Below are positions 1-7,928 of a DNA stretch of 24,843 nucleotides, in pieces (the first letter of the stretch is position 1; every line of letters starts with the position of its first letter). The stretch is from Nemertoderma westbladi (lineage: Eukaryota; Xenacoelomorpha; Nemertodermatida; Nemertodermatidae). The DNA lies in the NCBI GenBank assembly GCA_032718475.1, contig JAUCBJ010005645.1:1-24843 (forward strand), in the 5' to 3' direction. The notes beneath the pieces were generated by a model. That model had not been told where the DNA came from and made no database searches. It saw nothing but the letters and a program-made list of their open reading frames with translations. The translations under genes were made by a program, and so were the position numbers.

Positions 1-1000
1 TACCCATCTCAAATATTAATTAATTAATATTTGCAAAATCTAATAAATCAAAATCTGTAAAATTCAGATCCTTCAATAATTCTAGTCAATTAAGATATCG
101 TAGCATTTACCGATATTCTTAAAAAAGACAATTGTCATAGAATTAAGGATCTTGTGTCCCTAGACATGTTCTAGAATCAAAATATGTCCATTTAATTATC
201 AAATAATAAAATTTCAGGGAATAAATTTAAATTCATGCCTTTTAATGAATTTAATAAATTGCCATTTTTACGCAATTTATAACGTTCCCAAATTTCCATT
301 AATTAATAGATCAAGGGAGCGGAGATTTATCTTATTATGCGTATGAGTGTGTGAAAGTCTCCCAAACATAGTCAATAGCCGATAAAATTCATAAAGTCAT
401 GTATAAAACAGAACATTGACTATTAAAGAATACTATTAAATAACATCCCAGATCTGTATGCATTGGAATTACCCTAATTCTACCGCTAGCTTTGCATAAT
501 GTCACCATAGCAACAACCACGCTAGAATTAGAATGGAGTTAAAAGAACAATAGAAAGCTTGTCCCATTGAATAGCATAGGGAATAAATAGCGCACTACTA
601 GTATCCAAGGATACATAATAATACAGTGACATTCTGGAAGGCATTGACTAACGGACAAATGGCCCGAATGTGCGTAGTTGTGACCAGTTGTGTGGTATTT
701 GTGAGTTTATAGGTGAATGTTACTGCTAAAGTGTGTTTACAGTAGCTAGTCGCAATCGTAAAAGTAACCTAACTCTCCAAGGAATACCTGAAGTACATCT
801 AAGCCTTTGGGACGGACAGTTGAGTGACTTGTGCCGGTTATCGTTGTCGTTGTACGGTCGTTGGCGAAAGTATAGCGACAGCGGTACATCGGCGCTGAGA
901 ATCTCATACTGTCCGGGGGCAAGGGAGAAATAGGCAGCGACGCCCGCTCGCCTAACAATATATAAACTCATTATAATATTGGTGAACTCGTATAGCAGAT
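1..1000. other. Non-coding region upstream of the zinc-knuckle gene
   Basis: This is AT-rich sequence without a convincing reading frame. From about 640 to 1000 the base composition becomes richer in G+C and resembles the coding region that follows, so it may hold the promoter and 5' untranslated region. Short ORFs here on both strands overlap each other, show no motif and are probably chance. The in-frame TGA at 983-985 closes the frame just before the ATG at 1001. No long terminal repeat matching the downstream flank was seen by eye. Confidence 0.5.
501..514. promoter_or_regulatory. RFX-type X-box match
   Basis: GTCACCATAGCAAC fits the X-box consensus GTNRCC-N(0-3)-RGYAAC bound by RFX-family factors, with a two-base spacer and no mismatch. 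It lies 487 bases before the ATG of the zinc-knuckle gene. The motif is palindromic, so orientation is not informative. A single match of this degeneracy can occur by chance in 25 kb, so function is only suggested. Confidence 0.3.
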
Positions 1001-1471
1001 ATGACTGAATTAATAGAAGATGATCTTGGTATCAGGGAGAGATATACTCTACCTTTACAAGCGTTTGTCGATAGCTTGATACGCGGCGACGCTGATCCAA
1101 CTACTACGGAGGACGATGGTCGTTATATCGAACCGCCAATGTCCCAGGAGCAACTTACGCGTGAATTGGACTATAGAAAATTCACTGCTCGCTATACGCA
1201 TCGTAATGGTATGTATATGGACTTCTTAACTACCGGCCATCCTATTGATTTACACGACACCGACGATGTCGATACCGAAAGGGAAATGGTTTTATTTAAA
1301 TATCATACCCAGCGGAGTCGAAACGACAAATCGAGAATAGAACACGAGAACTCTATTCGAAATAAACTCGAAAGAGAAGACGTTGAAGAACCTGATAAAC
1401 GTAGCGGCTTCAACGAATACGACTTTCGGAATATGGAGAACATTCCATATCCCTTCGTTGATATATTTTGA
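1001..1471 (+). CDS. 5' frame of a zinc-knuckle (gag-like) gene
   Basis: This open frame of 156 residues starts at an ATG with a purine at -3 and an in-frame TGA 18 bases upstream. The product is hydrophilic and rich in D, E and R, with a charged stretch near residues 100-135; no catalytic motif is visible. It ends in TTT-TGA at 1466-1471. The frame beginning at 1470 is open immediately across this stop and continues for 515 codons, so this is probably the N-terminal part of one longer protein expressed by a +1 shift, or a gene broken by one extra base in the TTTT run at 1466-1469. Base composition matches the downstream frame and differs from the AT-rich surroundings. I do not recognise the family from this part alone. 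Confidence 0.7.
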   Translation: MTELIEDDLGIRERYTLPLQAFVDSLIRGDADPTTTEDDGRYIEPPMSQEQLTRELDYRKFTARYTHRNGMYMDFLTTGHPIDLHDTDDVDTEREMVLFKYHTQRSRNDKSRIEHENSIRNKLEREDVEEPDKRSGFNEYDFRNMENIPYPFVDIF

Positions 1472-1472
1472 T
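1466..1472 (+). other. Candidate +1 frameshift site or single-base lesion (TTT-TGA-T)
   Basis: The upstream frame reads ATA TTT TGA. Slipping one base forward on TTT gives TTT-(T)-GAT and enters the downstream frame without any gap. A sense codon followed by a slowly decoded TGA is the arrangement used by known +1 sites such as bacterial prfB (CTT-TGA) and eukaryotic antizyme (TCC-TGA). The alternative is an insertion in the four-T run. The sequence alone cannot separate programmed shift, recent mutation and assembly error. Confidence 0.5.
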
Positions 1473-3017
1473 GGACCATTAACTGCGCCTGGTGCAGTAT
1501 ATAGCTTTATGAGTGTTCCACTTCGCCCTTCCTTAGCTATATACACGATCTTTGAAAACGCAGCACTTGCCGGTTGGCTAGCCGATGTGTGCAGTCGTAC
1601 CATACGCGCTCACCCGTTAATACTTGAAACTAAACTCGCCAAGTTAGACGAACACAATAAGTTCATACGTTTCGAATGTTTCCGGCGCTTTCTGACTCCG
1701 TTCCGTAACGTCGATAGTCAGTTCAAGGATCGCGCGCTGACCAAGCTCAGTCTTAGAGACTCAGCTGCGGAGAAACTGAGTAGCGCTGGATTTGCCGTCT
1801 TTCAAGACGTTTGTATACAGAACCTACATTCATCCGTTATACAAAGACCCCGAATATCTACAGGTTATTCTGTCGTGGAAATACAGACAGTGGGTCCACT
1901 TACTGAGACAGACGCACCCACTTCGTCTATACAACTGGAGGATGAACCAGTGTGCTTGGAATCAGAAGCGATTCAGCCTACAACTTCCCGGAGAAGTGAC
2001 AATGATTATGTCATAGAGTGGTATCAAGGTCCACAGCGTCTCACAGCGTACGATTATCGACACGCCAACTACGTTTCTCGAAAACGTTGTCGATTATGCG
2101 CATCGAGAGACCACTTCACTCCTCTAGACTCGAGCGTACCTTGTTCCTATTTCCTCGAACAACCGATGATGGAAATATATTGTGCTTATTGCCGGCTTAA
2201 TAACTCTCATATATTTGCCGTCTGCCCACAATTTATGACTCAATGTCACTACTGTCAATTTAAAGGACATGAAAGTTACAATTGTCCCTTTAATCGCGAT
2301 TTAGAGAGCGTAGACGAGATGATCACCCTGCGATACATCCGAGCTTGGGAAGCGAACGCCGATTTACATTGCGAATCCCGACATCGCTATTACCCTGGAC
2401 GAGCTTACGAGGGAGTTTACGCGTTCCATCCTTATCTATTCGCGTCGATCGAACAGAAAACACGCGTACCAAGTTACGAGTTAATGAAGCGTGTTGGTGA
2501 GTGTATTTCCACCAAGTTTGTCAGGAAATACCTTAGAAACGTTAACCCTAATGATATAACCACATATCACCTGATCAATTTTATCCGTCAGGACCCTGAG
2601 TATGGCGACATCTTTGTGAACTCGCATCCTGAACTACAGGAAATATCTCGGCGACCATATGAATATCGAACCCGAGAACGCGAGCTGGAGAGAACCATTA
2701 AACCGAGAAAGTTCCTCACTACTCACGGTCCACCCACCGCTAGTGTCCAGACGACCCGTCAAGGACCCGTAGGAGCTGCTGTCCTGAGACGCGCTCTAAA
2801 GGCCGTTAGACCTCACTCCACTGAGGTTGATATTAATCAACCAGGTACTTCGACCGGCGGGTATACCGATCGTAACCCTGCACCTTCTGATGCAATTATA
2901 TTGCACCCTTCGCCTAGGAGCTACAGCCCTCCTCGTAAAGTGGCTCGCCCCAAAGAGAAAATGACTCTTGCTAGCTTTAAAAAACTGCGTAAACGCCGTC
3001 CGCGCAAGAAAGACTAA
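1470..3017 (+). CDS. 3' frame: protein with tandem CCHC-like zinc knuckles
   Basis: This is the main frame of the gene, 515 codons from the +1 entry point, or 502 from its first ATG at 1509. Three clustered metal-binding motifs follow each other: CX2CX4HX9C at 2088-2144, CX2CX5HX4C at 2181-2225, and an exact retroviral-type knuckle CX2CX4HX4C at 2244-2285. The last 120 residues are rich in R, K, P and S and end in a lysine/arginine cluster that could be a nuclear signal or RNA-binding tail. Knuckles plus a basic tail are typical of Gag nucleocapsid regions, of ORF1 proteins of retroelements, and of cellular RNA-binding proteins derived from them. No protease, reverse transcriptase or integrase frame follows in the 1.2 kb to the next gene, so a domesticated or orphan gag-like gene fits better than a complete retroelement. 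It has no introns. Confidence 0.75.
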   Translation, partial: DGPLTAPGAVYSFMSVPLRPSLAIYTIFENAALAGWLADVCSRTIRAHPLILETKLAKLDEHNKFIRFECFRRFLTPFRNVDSQFKDRALTKLSLRDSAAEKLSSAGFAVFQDVCIQNLHSSVIQRPRISTGYSVVEIQTVGPLTETDAPTSSIQLEDEPVCLESEAIQPTTSRRSDNDYVIEWYQGPQRLTAYDYRHANYVSRKRCRLCASRDHFTPLDSSVPCSYFLEQPMMEIYCAYCRLNNSHIFAVCPQFMTQCHYCQFKGHESYNCPFNRDLESVDEMITLRYIRAWEANADLHCESRHRYYPGRAYEGVYAFHPYLFASIEQKTRVPSYELMKRVGECISTKFVRKYLRNVNPNDITTYHLINFIRQDPEYGDIFVNSHPELQEISRRPYEYRTRERELERTIKPRKFLTTHGPPTASVQTTRQGPVGAAVLRRALKAVRPHSTEVDINQPGTSTGGYTDRNPAPSDAIILHPSPRSYSPPRKVARPKEKMTLASFKKLRKRRPRKKD

Positions 3018-4204
3018 CTGTTTAGAGTATTTATGTATATTAGAAATTGTGATTTTGTATATTTTATAGACTTAAATCCCATTTTCTGGGAGCGGTGTAA
3101 AAGCTTTTGTGGGATAACTGATTCGTTTGCCTTGCTAACCAGTTCCCCCCCAGTCGCTAGAATACTCTAAAAAGGGATCTCTAACTCGAATAGCACAAGC
3201 TACCGGCTGATTGGCTGATTCGCTGTGCGAAGGGATCTGGGCTACGTTTGATTGTCCAACTAGCTTGGGAAAGTATCTCCCAATAGAATTTGAGTTGATT
3301 TTGATTTCGACCTATCACAGATCTACTGAACTGAATTTTCCTATCTTTATGCTCTTTCTCTGTGTTGGGTGGAAGCCTTTGTAAATAAGGTTATTCTTAT
3401 CAGTTTTCAGTGTTGTTGGTCTTTCTTTCCTAAGCCAGGAGAGAACGGCTTGTAAATATTTTGTGCTTTTCTGTTTTAGTCTAACACTAGTAGGCTTAAT
3501 TATAAAGGGCATATATCCGTTATCATAACACTGCATTTATCACAACATAACATACCATACCTAATCAAACAACCTGTGCATACTTTATATTGTTATACTG
3601 CTATTTACTGTCAGTTCTTCATAATATGGTTGATGAATTATTATATTTGGAATAACGATAAATAACCCCGAAACCCAATATTCTTGATATACCGAAGGTA
3701 AGAGAGAAAGGTTACATATAACGATTGTGACTTATGTTAAAGTGGTTTGAAGTGAATCTAATGTTATTTGATAGACCCTACATGAGTCAGTCCGTGTTCC
3801 TTTTATATATAACTAAAATCAGTGAAGATCGGCAGATCAGTGTGCAGTATTGTGCAGCATTGTGTATGAGTGAACCTGATAACGAAGCATTTCCTAAAGA
3901 ATGCGCCATATATGTGAATTATAACTAAGCCATATCGTTGTGAGTAGTTTAAGTCATAACTCTGTTTGTATAAATAGAGCGCCACGTCCTAAAGGAACTG
4001 TTAATATTCCCCGAAGGTGAATAATATTGTCAGAGATTATATAATACTGTCAGTCGAATAATACATTAGGCTTACATAGCAATAAGATTAAGCCGTCGAA
4101 CCCAATCTCCCGGGTATATCCAGCGGGTGAATGATCGCGCACAGATTGGTTTCGACTAGTGTAGTGAATTAAATACTTGTCATAGACTAAAAGTGATTTA
4201 TTAT
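3018..4204. other. Convergent intergenic region
   Basis: This lies between the 3' end of the plus-strand zinc-knuckle gene and the 3' end of the minus-strand multi-exon gene. I see no supported coding frame. The minus-strand frame at 3315-3536 is lysine-rich but lacks splice signals or motifs. No clear AATAAA follows the plus-strand gene. A TATAAATA string occurs at about 3970. The only clear structure is the inverted repeat at 4095-4156. Confidence 0.5.
4095..4156. repeat. Inverted repeat, 14-bp arms
   Basis: Arms GTCGAACCCAATCT (4095-4108) and AGATTGGTTTCGAC (4143-4156) pair at 13 of 14 positions around a 34-base loop. The loop contains a smaller CCCG/CGGG pairing. The structure lies just beyond the presumed 3' end of the minus-strand gene. 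It may be a remnant of a foldback element or an RNA hairpin; its role is unknown. Confidence 0.6.
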
Positions 4205-4245
4205 CTAGAAGACATCATAATTTGGCGGGTTAAACTGCCAAAGGT
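4205..4245 (-). CDS. Exon 10 (terminal) of the disordered-protein gene
   Basis: A good acceptor, pyrimidine-rich and ending CTTTCAG, opens a 41-base exon. Its phase-1 reading joins the preceding exon's G to give DLWQFNPPNYDVF and then TAG. The tail holds a PPNY string, which matches the PPxY motif recognised by WW domains. An AATAAA string follows the stop at 4202-4197 on the minus strand, close for a poly(A) signal but present. The first bases (ACCTTTGG) resemble the start of the previous exon (GACCTTTGG), so a local duplication or alternative exon is possible. This is the least certain exon because it is short. Confidence 0.5.
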
Positions 4246-4265
4246 CTGAAAGCGCAAACAGTTTT

Positions 4266-4512
4266 GAAAGGTCCATAGCTTCCCTTTACTCTTTTCGAAT
4301 GTGTTGTTTGTTGGTATCAATTCACATTCTTCCATTAGGTCTAAAAGTAAGTACCCATTTCTTTTAGAACTGGTGTTATAGGTGTAACCATTGATGTCTT
4401 CTGGGCCAATTTGGGCATTCAGGTCACCAGCAATGACTTTAACATTGTGTTTCGGAATTTCCTTTATAAGTCCAGTCAGTTCTTCATAAAACTTGACTGC
4501 TTGTTCTGGCTC
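4266..4512 (-). mobile_element. LINE family A fragment (endonuclease region)
   Basis: This segment is closely similar, in the same orientation, to 18127-18377 of the larger LINE copy. It covers the end of the APE-type endonuclease core, including the GDLNAQIG motif. It is truncated at both ends. Its frame is intact across the point where the larger copy has a one-base deletion (about 18246), so it helps to define that lesion. It sits in the last intron of the minus-strand gene, about 20 bases upstream of the final acceptor. Confidence 0.85.
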
Positions 4513-4843
4513 GTGGTAACTTAATGAGCTGCAATGTATAGAACACCTGACTTAAAATTAATTATTAAGCCCCACAGTCATTGTTAGCATTAGTAGTACT
4601 GTAGTATGCAATTATTAAATTAAAATACATAACGTTGATAAAATAGGTCACACGGCTGACATGAGAAGAAATATGAAAATATTACGATGAAAATTTTTAG
4701 CATTAAAAATCGATCCTACGCAAGTCAAACTAAAATTCTAGTGCAGCTACCGGTACTTGGAATATATCAAAACTCCAAACAAACTAATAGGTAACTGCCC
4801 CAAAAATCTACCAGAACTGCGCATGCGCAAGTCTGATACAAAC

Positions 4844-4982
4844 CTTTATTGTTGGGGTCCGAGTCGGGATTGTTTCCATCTACTTCGCTATCTCCTTCCT
4901 GCTCAGGACTCGACTCATCCCTCATTTCTTCGATAACATCTTCACCCTGTTCCTCAAACGTCGCCCTCAAATCCCAAAGGTC
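4844..4982 (-). CDS. Exon 9 of the disordered-protein gene
   Basis: The acceptor is TTTCCTTCCAG followed by GAC CTT TGG. The exon is 139 bases, phase 0 in and phase 1 out, ending AATAAAG before GTTTGT, a weaker than usual donor. It encodes DLWDLRATFEEQGEDVIEE and then a strongly acidic stretch rich in E, D, N and S. The intron before it is only 66 bases (4983-5048). The low-complexity acidic tail gives no family assignment. Confidence 0.75.
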
Positions 4983-5048
4983 CTGGAAGGAAACATAAGT
5001 TTGTAAATTAATAAGTTTAGTATAAGAACTATAATAATGTACAATTAC

Positions 5049-5246
5049 CATTAATTCAGCTTTTTGTAAGAACCATTTGAAATATAACATATTTCCCTTG
5101 CGTTCTTCAATGTTGATAGTTTTCTTTAAATGTTGGCTCACTTTCTGAACCCTGATGATCCTATTCTGCCCGTCCTCCCGAGGGTGACGTGCAGACGGCG
5201 CAATCGGAGTGGCTGGTATGTCGGTCGCCTCTAGGATCTCCTCTTC
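5049..5246 (-). CDS. Exon 8 of the disordered-protein gene (5' boundary uncertain)
   Basis: The donor is AATTAATG before GTAATT, phase 0, matching the phase-0 start of exon 9. Reading upstream, the frame is open to a TGA just beyond about 5270. The AG at 5247-5248 gives a phase-0 start that matches exon 7, but the pyrimidine tract there is poor, so the true acceptor could differ or another small exon could intervene. The product includes an acidic start, a proline/alanine segment and the most structured-looking stretch of the protein, with KKTINIEERKGNMLYFKWF and a following QKAELM likely to form a helix. I cannot name this domain. Confidence 0.6.
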
Positions 5247-5260
5247 CTCGAATACGCTCG

Positions 5261-5324
5261 CTCGTATACGGGGGTTATGTTGTCATATTTCACTCGTATA
5301 CGGGGGTTATGTTGTCATATTTCA
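5261..5324. repeat. Two tandem copies of a 32-bp unit
   Basis: The unit beginning CTCGTATACGGGGGTTATGT is repeated exactly at 5261-5292 and 5293-5324. It lies directly upstream, in the minus-strand sense, of exon 8, so it duplicates the sequence next to that exon's acceptor. Perfect identity suggests a recent event. Confidence 0.9.
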
Positions 5325-5611
5325 CTTAGCAGTTGCAGTTTACACAATGTAAATAATGCCAGGTTTTCACTAAAACCACAGGTTAAAGAAGGGCTGAAGA
5401 AAACCAAAACAATAAACGAATTAGTATATGTACAGAGTATAAGATAGAAATGGGCGCTATAAAACACTTAATAGATTAATTATGACCCGGGTGTCCGAGT
5501 GGATACAGCGCCTGAATGCTTTCACAATAGCAGAATAGTGTTTGGTTTGGTGGCCCTGGTTCAAATCCGACTAAGGGCGGTATAAATTTCGCACCGTTGT
5601 TGTCTCCTTAA

Positions 5612-7182
5612 CCCTATTAAACCCGGGGGGGGGAGGCAATATGACCCCCCCCCCCCCCCCAGTGGTTTTTTTATTATAATTCTGATACAAACGCAGTTGG
5701 GAATCTGAAATTTTATGACTTTTCCTAAAAATCTAATGTCTTCCTAGTAGTGAAAACCGTTTTCAAAAATATTGGGTAGTTTTCGAGTTATAGCACCATT
5801 TTTTAACCCTACTTTTGGCACTTTTTTTGAGACGTTTTTTGAAAATTACATTTCATTAAATATTAATTGTAACATCTCTATTTTTGATTTACACCGGTTT
5901 TTTGGTGTTCACAATTGGATGGAATTCATATAAATTGATTTAGAAATTTCAAACTTGTTTTTTTTCGGCGGGTGCCAAATTTTGGTGCCAGCACCAAGTT
6001 TTGAAATATGTCAATTTTGTAAATTGATTGTTTCAAACTTGTTTTTTACGCAATTGGGGTTTTTTGGGGTTCTGGTTTCGATGAAATATATACGAGTTGC
6101 ATCAAGCGTATCAAACTTGTATTTTTCGGTGCTGTGTGCAAATTTTGGTGCTAGCACGAAATTTTGAAAATCCATTCAATAGATAAAATTGCTTGTGACA
6201 ATTTATTTCTTGCATTTTAGAGGTTTATGACTGTTCTGAATTCAATGGAATATATAATTATCAAACTAGACATCTCAAACTTGTATTTTTCGGAAGTGGG
6301 TGCAAAATGTGGTGCTAGCACCAAATTTTGAAAACCATCAAATATATCAATTGATTGTGTCATCTTGTTTCTTGCGTTATACGGGTTTGTTAGGGTTCTG
6401 AATTCAATGGAATCAGTAAAAATTTCATAAGAGTTTTCAAACTTGTATTTTTCGCCGGTGGGTGAAAATTGTTGTGCCAGCATCAAATTTTGGAAAATGA
6501 GTAAATTGATCAGTAGATAGTATCACCTTGTTTCTTGCGTTATACGGGTTTATGAGGGTCCTGAATCCGATGGAATCAATAAAAACAGCACTGGACATGG
6601 CAAACTTGTACTTTTTGGTGATGGGTACGAAATTTGGTGCTAGCACCAAAATTTGCCAAATTACGCCGAAAAATACAAGTAGCAATGATCTGGCATATTT
6701 GAAATGTATCCCATTAGAATCAGCGCCCTAAAAAACCTGAAAATGTGAATTTATAGCATCGTATAAGTGAATTAAAAATTTTGTGTTCTAACTGAAAAGT
6801 GCTGGTTACTTGTTTTTTTCAATTTTTTCCTACGCATAGAGGGCTAAACATCCATTTATGGTAATCATATCATTTTTAAATATTTTCCAATGTATTTTGC
6901 GCCCCAGAAAACCTGTATTGAAAAACAATTAGCCGAAAAATGTAACTTTCAAATTTTGTGAAAATTATGCACTACTTGTAATTTTGGTGCTGCAATATTA
7001 CCACCCCAGTACATTTTTTCGAAAATTTTTTTTCGGACGGATCCAGACAAGTGATACCTACGTACAAACAAAAAACCAGACGTTTTCGTTAATATTTTTA
7101 GATTTTAGAGGGAAGGGTCAATATGACCCCCCCCCCCCCCCCCGGTATTTGTACAGCATTTTATAGCCAGGTACTAATAGGG
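5612..7182. mobile_element. Non-autonomous piggyBac-like element with TTAA target duplication
   Basis: The element begins CCCTATTA and ends TAATAGGG, and is flanked on both sides by TTAA (5608-5611 and 7183-7186). TTAA duplication with a CCC terminus is the signature of piggyBac-superfamily transposons. Subterminal sequences near both ends carry CAATATGAC followed by long C runs (5645-5660 and 7127-7143), and the left one is preceded by nine G. No transposase frame is present in the 1571 bp, so it must have been moved in trans. The interior is dominated by five 163-bp units. Transposase type cannot be confirmed without a related full-length copy. Confidence 0.75.
5984..6647. repeat. Five about 163-bp units, each with a GGTGCTAGCACC-like palindrome
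   Basis: Palindrome cores fall at 5984, 6147, 6311, about 6473 and 6636, a steady spacing of 162-164 bases. Around them the units share strings such as CAAACTTGTATTTTTCGG upstream and CAAATTTTGAAAA downstream. Units have diverged by substitutions and small indels, but the palindrome is kept in most of them (the fourth is degenerate). They form the core of the piggyBac-like element. Short ORFs across this block are incidental. Confidence 0.8.
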
Positions 7183-7266
7183 TTAAGGAAGACACTTTAG
7201 ACATTAGTGCTTACGCCAACCCAGCGGTATAATGGGAACCTAGCTTTTGCTTGGGGAAAAAAATAA

Positions 7267-7312
7267 CGCAGGCGCCCTTATAAGGCTGTAATAGTCCCCA
7301 AGGGCGCCTGCG
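7267..7312. repeat. Perfect 13-bp inverted repeat in the SINE body
   Basis: CGCAGGCGCCCTT (7267-7279) and AAGGGCGCCTGCG (7300-7312) are exact inverse complements around a 20-base loop. The stem is GC-rich and stands out against the AT-rich flanks. It is at the 3' end of the split SINE and could form a stable hairpin in its transcript. Confidence 0.8.
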
Positions 7313-7441
7313 CTAAAAAATATAAATGTATGTTTTATTTGTTTATTTTCGTTATGTTTATAAAGATAAATTAATACAAAATTCTTAATATAAACCATTT
7401 CGACCAAATAGTCAAATCATGGATTTTTTCATGGGTGTATT

Positions 7442-7773
7442 GTAGGCCAACAGCCCACCCCATTGTATACCAACAGCCCACCCCATTGTAGGCCAACAGC
7501 CCACCCCATTGTAGGCCAACAGCCCACTCCATTGTAGGCCAACAGCCCACCCCATTGTAGGCCAACACCCCACCCCATTGTAGGCCAACAGCCCACCCCA
7601 TTGTAGGCCAACAGCCCACCCCATTGTAGGCCAACAGCCCACCCCATTGTAGGCCAACAGCCCACCCCATTGTAGGCCAACAGCCCACCCCATTGTAGGC
7701 CAACAGCCCACCCCATTGTATACCAACAGCCCACCCCATTGTATACCAACAGCCCACCCCATTGTATACCAAC
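7442..7773. repeat. 23-bp minisatellite, about 14 units
   Basis: The unit is CCAACAGCCCACCCCATTG followed by TAGG or TATA. Inner units carry TAGG, while the last three and one near the left end carry TATA; two others have single substitutions. Because 23 is not a multiple of three, all reading frames give a three-unit protein repeat, so the minus-strand ORFs here are artefacts. In the minus-strand gene the array starts immediately after the exon 7 donor. Confidence 0.95.
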
Positions 7774-7780
7774 AACTCAC

Positions 7781-7928
7781 CCTACATCTGGACGCTGTAT
7801 CATCCGAAGAGACACTCATTAAACTAGACCGTCGCCTTTCCTTTAGAAACAACCCTAACGGTATTGGATTCTCCGACGATGAAGTATCACCACTCCCACT
7901 ACTGGACGATATCTGCTTAACCGGTCCC
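7781..7928 (-). CDS. Exon 7 of the disordered-protein gene
   Basis: The acceptor is TTCGTTTTCAG and the donor is TAGG before GTGAGT. The 148-base exon is phase 2 in and phase 0 out. It encodes a serine-rich stretch, then PLGLFLKERRRSSLMSVSSD, which contains a strong basophilic kinase site (RRRSSL). A plus-strand ORF across the same bases is open by chance: on the minus strand both splice sites are near consensus and the phase fits exon 6. The donor bases align with a degenerate first unit of the neighbouring 23-bp minisatellite. Confidence 0.8.

Larger units (their letters stand above)
5484..7320 (+). mobile_element. tRNA-derived SINE split by a piggyBac-like insertion
   Basis: The left part (5484-5611) has RNA polymerase III promoter elements: an A-box (TGTCCGAGTGG, about 5492) and a B-box (GGTTCAAATCC, about 5559), as in tRNA-derived SINE heads. 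The right part (7183-7320) begins at the same TTAA and continues with a SINE-like body and a GC-rich inverted repeat, ending in an A-rich tail. Removing 5612-7182 and one TTAA restores a continuous CTCCTTAAGGAAGAC. The SINE family name is not known to me. Its own target-site duplication was not identified, so the outer limits are approximate. Confidence 0.7.

Noticed and set aside
733-971. Overlapping short ORFs on both strands before the zinc-knuckle gene
   Set aside because: They overlap in several frames, show no motif, and fit locally higher G+C better than coding.
1-3300. LTRs flanking the zinc-knuckle gene
   Set aside because: No convincing long direct repeat was found between the two flanks by eye; a dot plot of 1-1000 against 3018-4200 would settle it.
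3315-3536. Lysine-rich minus-strand ORF of 73 codons
   Set aside because: No motif, start context or splice signals; it lies beyond the terminal exon of the minus-strand gene.
7371-7852. Minus-strand ORFs with repeated tryptophan-rich peptides
   Set aside because: The 23-bp minisatellite is open in all frames on that strand. Only the part at 7781-7928 is supported as an exon.
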